A stretch of DNA of 28,863 nt from a virus, in IMG/VR virus record IMGVR_UViG_3300042382_000223, positions 1-28,863 of that record; one strand, given 5' to 3'. The notes under the pieces are model-generated. The model was not told the origin of the DNA. It saw only the letters and a list, made by a program, of their open reading frames with translations, and did not search any database. Position 1 is the stretch's first letter; each line of letters opens with the position of its first letter. Positions 13,143 to 19,982 of this stretch are shown in pieces. The position numbers and the translations under genes are program-made.

Positions 13143-13934
13143 TTATTCATAATGTTTATTTAACCAATCATTCTCTTTATATCTTGTTATGCTGTTGCCA
13201 ACGACATAATTATCATATTTTTCTTTTCTTATTTGTGTCATTTCATCAACTGTATAGTCTATGATTTCAGATGACCAGGACTCATTCTTAATTGGAATTA
13301 CCTGTGCATAAGGTGTACCTGCTGGGATTGTCCCATACCAGCCATCTTTAATGTAAAAAGGATAGTTTCCAGAAACTAAATACTTTGTTGCGGCATCGCT
13401 AAAGCCTGATATAGTTTTAAATGGAAGATCCTGTATGTTTATTGGGTGCGTAAAGAACACAGTGTACCCTTTTGGAACTTCAAACCACCATGTTGGTCTC
13501 CAAACAAGAGTATATGGAGAGTAACCATCTGGGTGTGGTAAACCATCTTCAATCCCCCTATAGTCGCAAAAGCCTCTTGCTGGTCCACAATCTTTCCATT
13601 TTTCATCATACTCTATCATAGATTTTCCTCTTTGATGGTGATGAAGTCCTTCTTGAATAGAACCATCATTTGGCTTAACCATTATATCGCAAGGAGTAAA
13701 TAGATAATATCCAGACATAAAAATATCTAGCATTGCTGGACACGATTTCCAGGTTGGCATTCTATGAATTTTATCTCCATACCTATACAACTGATAAGTA
13801 CCATCTTGATTTTTTTTAAACTTTTCTTTATCTAAAAACCATTGGGGAATATTATCTTTGACTGGCTCTGGCCTATAGTCCTTAGTAGTATTATTTGATG
13901 GGTGATATGAATGAAATTTTATTACATTGCTCAT
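13143..13934 (-). CDS. DUF6065-like phage protein
   Basis: 263 residues from MSNVIKFHSYHPSN, chosen because TTGACA-N18-TACAAT ends 5 nt before this ATG; an upstream in-frame ATG lies inside the -10 region. The order PQWFLDK, KSCPAMLDIFMSGYYLFTPCDI, VPKGYTVFFTHPIN, GNYPFYIKDG, IPAGTPYAQVIPIK resembles a family widespread in marine phages (DUF6065, recalled from memory), possibly cupin-like. A metabolic or oxygenase-accessory role is only a guess. Confidence 0.75.
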   Translation of the reverse strand: MSNVIKFHSYHPSNNTTKDYRPEPVKDNIPQWFLDKEKFKKNQDGTYQLYRYGDKIHRMPTWKSCPAMLDIFMSGYYLFTPCDIMVKPNDGSIQEGLHHHQRGKSMIEYDEKWKDCGPARGFCDYRGIEDGLPHPDGYSPYTLVWRPTWWFEVPKGYTVFFTHPINIQDLPFKTISGFSDAATKYLVSGNYPFYIKDGWYGTIPAGTPYAQVIPIKNESWSSEIIDYTVDEMTQIRKEKYDNYVVGNSITRYKENDWLNKHYE

Positions 13935-13939
13935 AACTA

Positions 13940-13969
13940 ATTGTACCAAATTGTATCAGGGTATGTCAA
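13940..13969 (-). promoter_or_regulatory. Promoter TTGACA-N18-TACAAT
   Basis: -35 at 13964-13969, overlapping the TGA of the 28-aa membrane peptide; -10 at 13940-13945; ATG 5 nt further. Confidence 0.82.
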
Positions 13970-14052
13970 GCAAGTATGGCTGTAAGAAGAACAACGGCAA
14001 CAACTAATATAAGTAAGTATTTAACGCCCTTTTCGGCTTTTTCTGTATTCAT
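13966..14052 (-). CDS. 28-aa single-span membrane peptide, leaderless
   Basis: Starts MNTEKAEKGVKYLLILVVAV: short charged head and one transmembrane helix. TATAAT (14059-14064) is exactly 6 nt from ATG. Its stop codon is shared with the -35 box of the next gene. Confidence 0.65.
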   Translation of the reverse strand: MNTEKAEKGVKYLLILVVAVVLLTAILA

Positions 14053-14070
14053 ATAACTATTATACCCTAT

Positions 14071-14310
14071 TTAAAGTTCTACGCTTTCTGTCCATATTAA
14101 ACCACATTTGGTGCAGGTAATACCAGCATCTCTCATGTAGAAGGTATGTTTGCATGGAGCAAAGACAGTGTGATCCTTGTAGCCTTTATTGCGTTGTTGA
14201 ATCTTAAACTTTCCATTCGGGTCATGGACATGGCACAAACCATTTTTGCGAAAATCCTCAACATCTATGTTGCAAGGAGTTTTCTTTTTGGTTAGTGCTT
14301 TACATCTCAT
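14071..14310 (-). CDS. Two-part zinc-binding protein (79 aa), leaderless
   Basis: N-terminal RCKALTKKKTPCN plus LCHVHD gives a CxH-type cluster common in small phage proteins. The C-terminal CKHTFYM...CTKCG is a zinc ribbon. TTGACA-N17-GATACT ends 6 nt before ATG. The start is divergent from 14359; the promoters overlap. Confidence 0.78.
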   Translation of the reverse strand: MRCKALTKKKTPCNIDVEDFRKNGLCHVHDPNGKFKIQQRNKGYKDHTVFAPCKHTFYMRDAGITCTKCGLIWTESVEL

Positions 14311-14316
14311 AAATCA

Positions 14317-14352
14317 AGTATCTCAGATTTTGCGGGGGATGTCAAGTATAAT
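14317..14352. promoter_or_regulatory. Back-to-back divergent leaderless promoters
   Basis: On the - strand, TTGACA (14340-14345), 17 bp, GATACT (14317-14322), 6 nt, ATG 14310. On the + strand, TATAAT (14347-14352), 6 nt, ATG 14359. The two ATGs are 48 bp apart, so one regulator could control both. Confidence 0.85.
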
Positions 14353-14358
14353 AGAACT

Positions 14359-14670
14359 ATGACCCTACTATATATACTCTATAGCCCCATATACAAGGCT
14401 ATCAAGATAGGTATATCAGATGTCTCAGGCAGAAGGTTTGCAAGCCATAGGACCAAGGGTTGGATATTGATCAAGTATTGGGCATTTTCCGAACGGGATA
14501 TGGCAAGAAGAGTCGAATCTACAGTACTAAAAACACTAAGGGAAAGATATGGTTACTTTCTGGATAAGGCGGATATGCCTCAAAATGGATACACAGAGAC
14601 CTTTGATGCTTCAAAGATAACCCGTAGGGCTTTGATCCGTATGGTTAACAAAACCATAAAAAGTATTTAA
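14359..14670 (+). CDS. GIY-YIG/T5orf172-type nuclease-like protein, leaderless
   Basis: 103 residues. LLYILYSPIYKAIKIGISDVSGRRFASHRT follows the Y-x-L...(V/I)KIG-x-S...R pattern of T5orf172/MUG113 GIY-YIG domains. ESTVLKTLRERYG supplies the helix with the catalytic Glu. It may be a homing endonuclease or DNA-processing enzyme. Its C-terminal third is duplicated as a broken copy at 15335-15467. Confidence 0.78.
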   Translation: MTLLYILYSPIYKAIKIGISDVSGRRFASHRTKGWILIKYWAFSERDMARRVESTVLKTLRERYGYFLDKADMPQNGYTETFDASKITRRALIRMVNKTIKSI

Positions 14671-14673
14671 TAT

Positions 14674-15282
14674 TTATATTTTTTCAATGCTTATATTGAC
14701 AACCATGCTAAGCCTGTAGTCATGATGTTTTGGGTGTTCCCAGGTGTGAAAATAGTCTCCATCAAAAATTACTGCATGGCCTGCACCTGGAGAAAACCTT
14801 TTTTTCTCTAAGAGTTCTTCTTGAGTGTGTGGATGACCATCTGCTTTTAAATCAAACATTATAGTATCTCCATCAGAGTCGTTAACAAAAAATAAAAAAA
14901 TATAGTGTTTTTCTTTTCCTCTAAGATCTACATGAGGCATTGTAGGTCTTGGGTCATTAGACATAAAGGTCATGTTAGTTCTAGTCCTATATATCTCTAA
15001 AAGTTTAAAGCCATGCTTTAGACAAAATTTTTCTACTAGCATTTTTGCCATCGGTCTTAATTGATCTGGAATGTGTAGATGATTATTTCCAGAAATCATT
15101 ATAAGTCTATCAAAAAACCTATCACCAGTTATTCCAGTTATCCCATCCTCAGATGTTCCAATGGTATTATTTGGATCAAAATTAAATGGTGCCTGAGATA
15201 TCTCTAAAAAAACACTATTTAACTCTTCTTTAGTTAAAAACTCTGTGTCGATAATATAATCTGGAAAATTATTATCTATCAA
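14674..15282 (-). CDS. 2OG-Fe(II) dioxygenase
   Basis: 202 residues. H117-V-D119 (MPHVDLRG), the distal H179 (YFHTW) and R190 (DYRLSMVV) form the iron/2OG site. Starts with TTG, preceded by AGGGG; there is no suitable ATG nearby. TATAAT with an extended TGA lies 5' (about 15317). It differs clearly from the two sister oxygenases at 7.6-9.1 kb. Confidence 0.88.
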   Translation of the reverse strand: MIDNNFPDYIIDTEFLTKEELNSVFLEISQAPFNFDPNNTIGTSEDGITGITGDRFFDRLIMISGNNHLHIPDQLRPMAKMLVEKFCLKHGFKLLEIYRTRTNMTFMSNDPRPTMPHVDLRGKEKHYIFLFFVNDSDGDTIMFDLKADGHPHTQEELLEKKRFSPGAGHAVIFDGDYFHTWEHPKHHDYRLSMVVNISIEKI

Positions 15283-15334
15283 TTTTTACCCCTAATTCTT
15301 GCTTAACCAACAGTTTAAATTATATCACAATGCC

Positions 15335-15467
15335 TCACTTAAAGGTATCCAATATCATGATAAGTCAGATATGCCACAGGGGGGGGTATACAGAAACATT
15401 TGATGCTAGTAGGATAACTCGTAAGGGTTTAATCCGTATGGTCAATAAGTTAATTAAAGATCAGTAA
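15335..15467 (+). pseudogene. Decayed duplicate of the GIY-YIG gene 3' end
   Basis: YTETFDASRITRKGLIRMVNK matches the C-terminus of the protein at 14359-14670 (YTETFDASKITRRALIRMVNK). Further upstream DKSDMPQ matches DKADMPQ, but one extra G in an 8-G run (15379-15386) breaks the frame. The 5' two thirds are missing. It overlaps the 3' end of the convergent oxygenase gene. Confidence 0.85.
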
Positions 15468-16038
15468 ATCCTGCTCTTTTTAAAATGCCCCAATATTCTT
15501 TTGAATATACAAACCCAGAATAGGCTATTCTATCTTTGCCAATAACTTGTTTTACTGCATGACTGTACTCTTCGCTTGCTGGAAACACAATTAGAGTTCC
15601 TTTTTTAGGCATAAACTCAATTGGCTTATGCTCAAAGACTAACTCGCCTCCAGAGTATCCATCATTTAAATATAACACAACTCCAAGAGTAATCCATCTT
15701 GATTCGTAATCGCATTCTGGGTGATTCTCGTAATGATATCCTAGCGCTAGGTGGTCAGATGTGGCTGGGCTGTACTTAGTCAGCATGTTTGTTCGTCTTA
15801 GTTTTTGATTTTCGTCATCAGTTACGAACCTAATCTTATCTTCTATGTTTTCTTTAAAATATTTAATTGATTCTTCTGACTTAAAAACAGATGTGTATAT
15901 CTTTTCGTGCTGATCGTCTGCACCTCTTAACTTCCACTCTATGTCAGATGCAAGAAGTTCGTCGATTTCGGATTCGGCGATAAAATTGTCGATATAAAAA
16001 ATGTTTTCTTCTATGTATGTTTTTTCGTGAATGTCCAT
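15454..16038 (-). CDS. 2OG-Fe(II) dioxygenase with HxE motif
   Basis: 194 residues. H102-Y-E104 in GYHYENHP is the likely metal pair; LYLNDGYSGGELVF, H160 (YSHAV) and R170 complete the site. Fourth oxygenase of the window. TATAAT (16047-16052) is 8 nt before ATG, so the leader is minimal. The 3' end overlaps the pseudogene on the other strand. Confidence 0.87.
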   Translation of the reverse strand: MDIHEKTYIEENIFYIDNFIAESEIDELLASDIEWKLRGADDQHEKIYTSVFKSEESIKYFKENIEDKIRFVTDDENQKLRRTNMLTKYSPATSDHLALGYHYENHPECDYESRWITLGVVLYLNDGYSGGELVFEHKPIEFMPKKGTLIVFPASEEYSHAVKQVIGKDRIAYSGFVYSKEYWGILKRAGFTDL

Positions 16039-16124
16039 ATAATTTAATTATAGCATAGGGTCTTTAGAGTTCGGCGCAAAATAGAGATAACAAACCTTCC
16101 CATGCCCTAAAAGGGCAATATCGG

Positions 16125-16328
16125 TTAGTATTCTGTATCTGGCGCTTTACATTTACGAAGATAGTCCGCTCCATAATGATCTAGCATAAATAGGGTGATC
16201 TCAGCCTTATCGTTTGTAACCACAAAATCATTACATTTATGGCAGTCCATCAATAGTATTTCTTTTAGAGGTATTTCCCAGTCTACCTTATTGTCCAAAT
16301 ATTTGCGGGGATCAAAAGGTTTCATCAT
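16125..16328 (-). CDS. 67-aa hypothetical protein with CxxC
   Basis: It contains MDCHKCND and a later single Cys. The ribosome binding site is weak (AGG). TATAAT (16351-16356) is followed 6 nt later by a different ATG that opens a 10-codon frame (MNNRYYDETF) ending inside the start of this gene: a possible leader peptide. Function unknown. Confidence 0.65.
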   Translation of the reverse strand: MMKPFDPRKYLDNKVDWEIPLKEILLMDCHKCNDFVVTNDKAEITLFMLDHYGADYLRKCKAPDTEY

Positions 16329-16373
16329 AATACCTATTATTCATATATCAATTATACATGATAGAATCAGGGT

Positions 16374-16694
16374 ATGAATAATGAAGTAAGACATATAGGT
16401 AGTAAAGTCATTATAGATATCGCTAATGCCGAAGATAGTCTAAGTGAAAGAAAGCCCCAAGGATGTAAGGCAAATGCCACCAATAGCCATGATGGCCAAT
16501 GGGGAAAAATAGGGTTTTGCCCATGTGGAGAGTATGTTGCCCATCAGAGCGATAGGCCATGTAAGGTTGCTGACACTATAACCGATGAGGAGTTTCTTCC
16601 TAAGCCAGATAACTGTACATGTAGGACAGATGCATGTCCATGTGGTTCATTTGTGTCACATAAGGCCATTGATCCATGTACCGCCAAAGAATAG
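16374..16694 (+). CDS. Protein with two CPCG-type zinc-binding repeats, leaderless
   Basis: 106 residues. Two 15-residue repeats, CPCGEYVAHQSDRPC (49-63) and CPCGSFVSHKAIDPC (88-102), share CPCG-x-(F/Y)-V-x-H-x5-PC; another CTC lies between them. Metal binding is likely. TAGAAT (16362-16367) is 6 nt before ATG. Divergent from the gene at 16328. I do not recognise the family. Confidence 0.75.
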   Translation: MNNEVRHIGSKVIIDIANAEDSLSERKPQGCKANATNSHDGQWGKIGFCPCGEYVAHQSDRPCKVADTITDEEFLPKPDNCTCRTDACPCGSFVSHKAIDPCTAKE

Positions 16695-16695
16695 G

Positions 16696-16836
16696 CTACT
16701 GGGACTCTGATAGGCTTTCGTAATACTCTGCAGATGCCTCAATAATCTGGTTTGCTAATTTGATAGACAGGGCATCTTTATGCTTACCCTTTAAATGATC
16801 GTATAGGATATCTGCAATAATCTCATGTAAGTTCAT
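16696..16836 (-). CDS. 46-aa helical hypothetical peptide
   Basis: Starts MNLHEIIADILYDHLKGKHK; predicted all-helical. TATAAT (16845-16850) is 8 nt from ATG, and a DnaA box (16860-16868) sits directly upstream of that -10. Convergent with the gene ending at 16694. Confidence 0.6.
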   Translation of the reverse strand: MNLHEIIADILYDHLKGKHKDALSIKLANQIIEASAEYYESLSESQ

Positions 16837-16859
16837 ACCTACCCATTATAGCATTATAG

Positions 16860-16868
16860 TTATCCACA
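16860..16868 (+). promoter_or_regulatory. Single DnaA box TTATCCACA
   Basis: An exact 9-mer DnaA box 9 bp upstream of the -10 of the 16836 gene, so binding could directly block or modulate that promoter. Confidence 0.6.
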
Positions 16869-16896
16869 GGCAAAACGATAATTTAGATAGGCTGAA

Positions 16897-17190
16897 TTAG
16901 CCGAATTTCCAATCCCAAGCAGGATTATCTGGTAATCCCGTTACGTTTCCTGATCCCCCAGTTGATGGGTTCATGTGAACATGTGGTGCAAACATTGCGT
17001 GGTTCACATAGTGTTCATGATGCCAAGCCCAATGTGCGCCCATTGTAGTATCACTAAGAAGAATTAGAGCATAACATATACCACATAAGCCCACTGGTCC
17101 GACATAACCAAAATTAGGATTAGGGTTTTCAAATACAACTTGGCATGAAGATTTGAACGCTTCCCAATCTCCAGTTATTAGATCACTCAT
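16897..17190 (-). CDS. 97-aa hypothetical protein rich in Cys/His, leaderless
   Basis: It carries GLCGICYALI and a His cluster (AHWAWHHEHYVNHAMFAPHVH), which could bind metal. TACAAT (17197-17202) is 6 nt before ATG. Family unknown. Confidence 0.72.
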   Translation of the reverse strand: MSDLITGDWEAFKSSCQVVFENPNPNFGYVGPVGLCGICYALILLSDTTMGAHWAWHHEHYVNHAMFAPHVHMNPSTGGSGNVTGLPDNPAWDWKFG

Positions 17191-17260
17191 TTTACTATTG
17201 TATCATATTAGGGTTTGTCAATATCCACCATATGGGGAGGTGTCTGGTGTATCGTAATGT

Positions 17261-17359
17261 TTATATACCCTGGCATTTTGGACACTGCTTCGTAATGTCT
17301 TTTGTACCATAGGCTACTTGGAACATAGCCCCACAGTCAAAGCATAGGACATCTAACAT
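17261..17359 (-). CDS. 32-aa zinc-ribbon peptide
   Basis: Starts MLDVLCFDCGAMFQVAYGTK and ends in KQCPKCQGI: two CxxC knuckles of a classic mini zinc ribbon. Its ATG overlaps the upstream stop (TAATG). Confidence 0.65.
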   Translation of the reverse strand: MLDVLCFDCGAMFQVAYGTKDITKQCPKCQGI

Positions 17360-17445
17360 TATCCAGTCATCCTAATTTGTTGGAGATAGGCCATATAGTT
17401 AAGAAAGATAAATAGGCCAAGCATTATGATCAGAAAAGGTTTCAT
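17359..17445 (-). CDS. 28-aa membrane peptide, leaderless
   Basis: Starts MKPFLIIMLGLFIFLNYMAY: one hydrophobic helix and a polar tail. TATAAT (17452-17457) is 6 nt from the ATG. It overlaps the next zinc-ribbon ORF. Confidence 0.6.
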   Translation of the reverse strand: MKPFLIIMLGLFIFLNYMAYLQQIRMTG

Positions 17446-17476
17446 GGTTTAATTATAGCAGTTCCACAGGTTAGTC

Positions 17477-17749
17477 TTATTGTTTCCACCATGTATAGAA
17501 TCTGGTTAGTCGGTCAGATTTAAAATAATCATTTCTGAACTTTTGTGGTTTTAAATAGATACCTGGATATACAGCATCTATTAAGTATCTTGCTGTCTCA
17601 ATATCAATAATTTTTTCATAAGCATCCCTCATTATGCTATGAATAGTATCTCTACGATAGGCATCCAAATCTTTTTCATCTAATTTTGACATTTCTTCTT
17701 CAAGTTTTGCTTTAATGTATACTACATTTTCTGTATAGTCTAACTTCAT
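17477..17749 (-). CDS. 90-aa helical hypothetical protein
   Basis: N-terminal coiled-coil-like segment (VVYIKAKLEEEMSKLDEKDL), then a helical acidic/aromatic part. It has a leader of about 30 nt with an AAAGGGA ribosome binding site and a strong promoter (17779-17807) just below a pair of DnaA boxes. Function unknown. Confidence 0.75.
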   Translation of the reverse strand: MKLDYTENVVYIKAKLEEEMSKLDEKDLDAYRRDTIHSIMRDAYEKIIDIETARYLIDAVYPGIYLKPQKFRNDYFKSDRLTRFYTWWKQ

Positions 17750-17778
17750 TTTGATCCCTTTGTTGTAGTTATATCCTA

Positions 17779-17807
17779 AGTATATACCCGTAGATGTGGT
17801 TTGTCAA
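17779..17807 (-). promoter_or_regulatory. Promoter TTGACA-N17-TATACT below a DnaA box pair
   Basis: -35 at 17802-17807 and -10 at 17779-17784. The upstream edge touches DnaA boxes at 17814-17822 and 17826-17834. Confidence 0.85.
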
Positions 17808-17813
17808 TCATAG

Positions 17814-17834
17814 TTATCCACAGGTTTATCCACA
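17814..17834 (+). promoter_or_regulatory. DnaA box pair, 3-bp gap
   Basis: TTATCCACA at 17814-17822 and again at 17826-17834, separated by GGT. The same 3-bp spacing occurs at 23041 and 27534. Confidence 0.75.
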
Positions 17835-18017
17835 GATAAATGTTACTGATTATTTAAATAGATAGTCTAGAAGTGGAGTGAAGTGGAGGATAGTGGAGAA
17901 TGGCGCACTTTTATAGAAGGCGTTCGTAATGCCAAACCACCAAACCTCACACCTCCAAACCTCATACCACATATGCCCGATATTGTCAAACCTCACATCC
18001 CATTGTAAGGTTTGGGC

Positions 18018-18046
18018 ATTATACATGCAAAACCTTGGTTTGTCAA
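18018..18046 (-). promoter_or_regulatory. Perfect consensus promoter TTGACA-N17-TATAAT with no clear gene downstream
   Basis: -35 at 18041-18046 and -10 at 18018-18023. The transcript would run into the non-coding repeats 17835-18010, so it may produce a small RNA. Half of the 17-bp inverted repeat shared with 18447-18463. Confidence 0.8.
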
Positions 18047-18072
18047 GTCCTTGTATGCATGATTTTGCCCAT

Positions 18073-18097
18073 AAAAAATCTCCCAAAACCAGGGAGA
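18073..18097 (-). terminator. Intrinsic terminator for the 18175-18426 gene
   Basis: On the - strand TCTCCC-N7-GGGAGA (18079-18084 / 18092-18097) is followed by TTTTTTA. Confidence 0.8.
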
Positions 18098-18174
18098 AAT
18101 TGTCGATAATCGTAATGTTATTTTATAAAACCAATATGAAATTTATAGAAAACCAGGATAAAAGGTTTGTTATT

Positions 18175-18426
18175 CTATAGGGGGTTGTTTTGTTCTTCTT
18201 GATCCCCCGCAATTTGCGACGGCATTGGGTAAGGCGCATCAATGATAGTACTATTAACGATTTCGGCAGGGGATCTAAAGAAAGGAAAGAACACCTTTAA
18301 GGTTACTATACTATATAACATACCTGTTATAGTACCTACTTTGTTTTCAATACGCTTTTCCATATCTCTTTCTTTTTCAGAGACATGATAGTGGTTTGAA
18401 TATAGTTTAGCAAAGTGGTGTGGCAT
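18175..18426 (-). CDS. 83-aa hypothetical protein with possible membrane segment, leaderless
   Basis: The middle (VGTITGMLYSIVTLKVFFPFF) could span a membrane; the tail is polar. TATAAT (18433-18438) is 6 nt before ATG, and a perfect TGGTTTG-A-CAAACCA palindrome (18443-18457) overlaps the upstream promoter region. It is ended by the terminator at 18073-18097. Family unknown. Confidence 0.65.
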   Translation of the reverse strand: MPHHFAKLYSNHYHVSEKERDMEKRIENKVGTITGMLYSIVTLKVFFPFFRSPAEIVNSTIIDAPYPMPSQIAGDQEEQNNPL

Positions 18427-18442
18427 ATATTAATTATACACC

Positions 18443-18457
18443 TGGTTTGACAAACCA
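18443..18457. promoter_or_regulatory. Operator-like palindrome TGGTTTG-A-CAAACCA
   Basis: Perfect 7-bp arms around one base, placed between the - strand -10 for 18426 and overlapping the + strand -35 at 18447. Confidence 0.6.
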
Positions 18458-18475
18458 AGGTTTCTATGGTATAAG
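18447..18475 (+). promoter_or_regulatory. Rightward promoter TTGACA-N17-TATAAG into non-coding DNA
   Basis: -35 at 18447-18452 and -10 at 18470-18475. The first 17 bases are identical, in inverted orientation, to the promoter at 18018-18046. Downstream 18476-18600 has GGTTTGG and TCGTAATG repeats but no gene, hinting at a short RNA antisense to the end of the 18609 gene. Confidence 0.7.
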
Positions 18476-18596
18476 GTTTGGGGATATAAAGGTTTGGATC
18501 GTAATGCTTCAGTGGGGGCTACGGTTTTGGGGTTCGTAATGTCTTTTCGTAATAAGGTTTAGAGGTTTGGTACTTGACAAATATCCAAAAATATGT

Positions 18597-18602
18597 CACG
18601 TG
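18597..18602. promoter_or_regulatory. CACGTG motif at operon end
   Basis: One of six CACGTG hexamers, each just 3' of the last gene of a leftward unit (others at 21758, 23067, 24815, 25842 and 27558). Confidence 0.5.
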
Positions 18603-18608
18603 CGCTTT

Positions 18609-18872
18609 TCACTCATCATCTTCTAAAAGATCGGTGATATCTTCAAACCCTGTATCCTCAATATCTAAACCTAAGATAAGCAGATCAAATGATTCGTTTA
18701 TATATTTCTCTAGTGTTGGTGTGCTATTAATTATCCCCTCGGCATATGCAAAAGCAAGTGGCAAACCAAGATCATTGTATACAAAGAAATCTGCCAACTC
18801 TTCATCATCTTTATAATTTAACCAGAGTTGTCCTAAGATCAGGGCCTTACTTTCAAAAGTTGTTTTTGGCAT
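18609..18872 (-). CDS. 87-aa acidic hypothetical phage protein
   Basis: The sequence ESKALILGQLWLNYKDDEELADFF...YNDLGLPLAFAYAEGI looks like a conserved short phage protein with a very acidic tail. No functional motif is visible. Its start overlaps the upstream gene end by 20 nt. Confidence 0.78.
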   Translation of the reverse strand: MPKTTFESKALILGQLWLNYKDDEELADFFVYNDLGLPLAFAYAEGIINSTPTLEKYINESFDLLILGLDIEDTGFEDITDLLEDDE

Positions 18873-19059
18873 AATTTGTACCTTCCTTAGTCTCTTTGGC
18901 TGATTCTGCTATTACCTGTAATCTATTATACACGACATTGGGTTGGGACTTTGCTAAGTATTCCCCCACTAATTCCAAATCAACTCTGAGGTCGGAAATC
19001 TCATTGCCAAGTTTATTAGCAACCTTTTCCTCCGCTGTCAGTATTCGTCTTATACGCAT
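18853..19059 (-). CDS. 68-aa helical hypothetical protein
   Basis: Charged helices (EEKVANKLGNEISDLRVDLELV). Strong ribosome binding site GGAGGAGG and TACAAT upstream. It overlaps the next gene by 20 nt. Confidence 0.75.
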   Translation of the reverse strand: MRIRRILTAEEKVANKLGNEISDLRVDLELVGEYLAKSQPNVVYNRLQVIAESAKETKEGTNYAKNNF

Positions 19060-19084
19060 AGTCCTCCTCCATTATCTATTGTAT

Positions 19085-19126
19085 CAAAAAGTAGGGGAAA
19101 GGGCAACCCCACGCTGCCCCTCCCCT
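19085..19126 (-). terminator. Strong GC-rich intrinsic terminator
   Basis: On the - strand AGGGGAGGGGCA (19115-19126) pairs with TGCCCTTTCCCCT (19093-19105) with one bulge, followed by ACTTTTT. It ends the operon closing at 19148. Confidence 0.85.
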
Positions 19127-19129
19127 GTA

Positions 19130-19154
19130 GGTCTAGGAGACCCAGTCCTAGACC
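19130..19154 (-). terminator. 9-bp hairpin around the stop codon
   Basis: GGTCTAGGA (19130-19138) and TCCTAGACC (19146-19154) form a perfect stem containing the TAG of the gene ending at 19148. It lies just 5' of the main terminator. Confidence 0.7.
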
Positions 19155-19513
19155 TGCTCAACTAAAACTTTTGGAGCATATGCATTAATAAAGTCAACCC
19201 AGCCAATAACATTTCTATTATTGTCAATGATAGTTTCTTTAGCAATGTCGATGACTACCGTCGTTTCCCCCAGGTCATAGTTACTCCCAGTGATTGAATA
19301 AATTCCAAACCCTGTCTCATCAAGAATAGAATCTTGCATAAGGTAACTAATCATCATACGATTGAAGTAAGCATAGTCTGACCACCTAGGCTTTGCATGC
19401 TGCAGGGCCATTGCTAGGTCCCGCTGCCATTCAGTCTCACCCCAGTGGCTATATAGGACCACATGGGCCTCATCTTCAACATCCTTAAATACAAAATTAA
19501 TACGGGCTCCCAT
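19148..19513 (-). CDS. 121-aa conserved-looking phage protein
   Basis: A mixed alpha/beta protein (INFVFKDVEDEAHVVLYSHWG...QRDLAMALQHAKPRW...YFNRMMISYLMQ). I recall similar proteins in phages but cannot name a function. TAATG overlap with the upstream micro-ORF. Confidence 0.8.
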   Translation of the reverse strand: MGARINFVFKDVEDEAHVVLYSHWGETEWQRDLAMALQHAKPRWSDYAYFNRMMISYLMQDSILDETGFGIYSITGSNYDLGETTVVIDIAKETIIDNNRNVIGWVDFINAYAPKVLVEQV

Positions 19514-19659
19514 TAGTCATTCTCCTTAAAAGATACGATTGATAGTTGGCTTAGTACTTCATTGAGCAGCGCTTCTTCATCTTCTGCCTCTGCTTCATAT
19601 CTAAATGTCATGTAATCGCCTGTTGGCTCAAAGATAACTTCTACTTTAAATTCTGACAT
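19513..19659 (-). CDS. 48-aa acidic hypothetical peptide
   Basis: Starts MSEFKVEVIFEPTGDYMTFR. It is overlapped at both ends by TAATG junctions, which strongly supports translation. Function unknown. Confidence 0.7.
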   Translation of the reverse strand: MSEFKVEVIFEPTGDYMTFRYEAEAEDEEALLNEVLSQLSIVSFKEND

Positions 19660-19982
19660 TATTCAATCTCACCTTCGAAATCAATAACTACCTTGCTAAC
19701 TCGTCCGTCCTCGTTGAGTTGAACATAGACAGGGTAAAGTCCGTCACCATAGCCTGTGTTGAATACAACAGCAGAACCGATACCAAGTTCGCCATAAGAA
19801 TTAGAAATGGTTGTGGCGCAAGCGCCGTGATAAGAATAGTCGCCTTGCTTTCCGTCTAACTCGAATGCTTCTCCGTCATTGGTATTCCATTGGTCAAGGT
19901 AGCAGGGGTCGCCTACCATTGCTTGTCCGCTATCTACCGCAAATGAACCTGCTAATACAAGTTCGTCTAATACATACTTCAT
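19659..19982 (-). CDS. DUF4241-like protein
   Basis: 107 residues. VDSGQAMVGDPCYL near the N-terminus and NTGYGDGLYPVYVQLNEDGR toward the end are the two hallmarks of DUF4241-type proteins (from memory), common in phages and actinobacteria. The biochemical role is unknown. Coupled at both ends. Confidence 0.78.
   Translation of the reverse strand: MKYVLDELVLAGSFAVDSGQAMVGDPCYLDQWNTNDGEAFELDGKQGDYSYHGACATTISNSYGELGIGSAVVFNTGYGDGLYPVYVQLNEDGRVSKVVIDFEGEIE

Larger units (their letters stand above)
17835..18174. other. Non-coding, repeat- and promoter-rich region
   Basis: About 340 nt without a convincing gene. A 78-codon frame on the - strand (17850-18086) is interrupted by good promoter signals and has biased repeats, so I reject it. 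Contents: GAGGTTTG/CAAACCTC repeats, TCGTAATG copies (17921, 18106), a terminator (18073-18097), a perfect promoter (18018-18046), and one arm of a distant inverted repeat (18030-18046). Confidence 0.55.

Noticed and set aside
17850-18086. 78-codon reading frame on the - strand
   Set aside because: It contains a perfect promoter, repeated GAGGTTTG units and follows a terminator; no ribosome binding site and unusual Trp/Phe-rich composition.
17245-18550. A CRISPR array from TCGTAATG and GGTTTG repeats
   Set aside because: The repeats are too short (7-8 nt) and irregularly spaced, with no constant repeat/spacer lengths and no cas genes.
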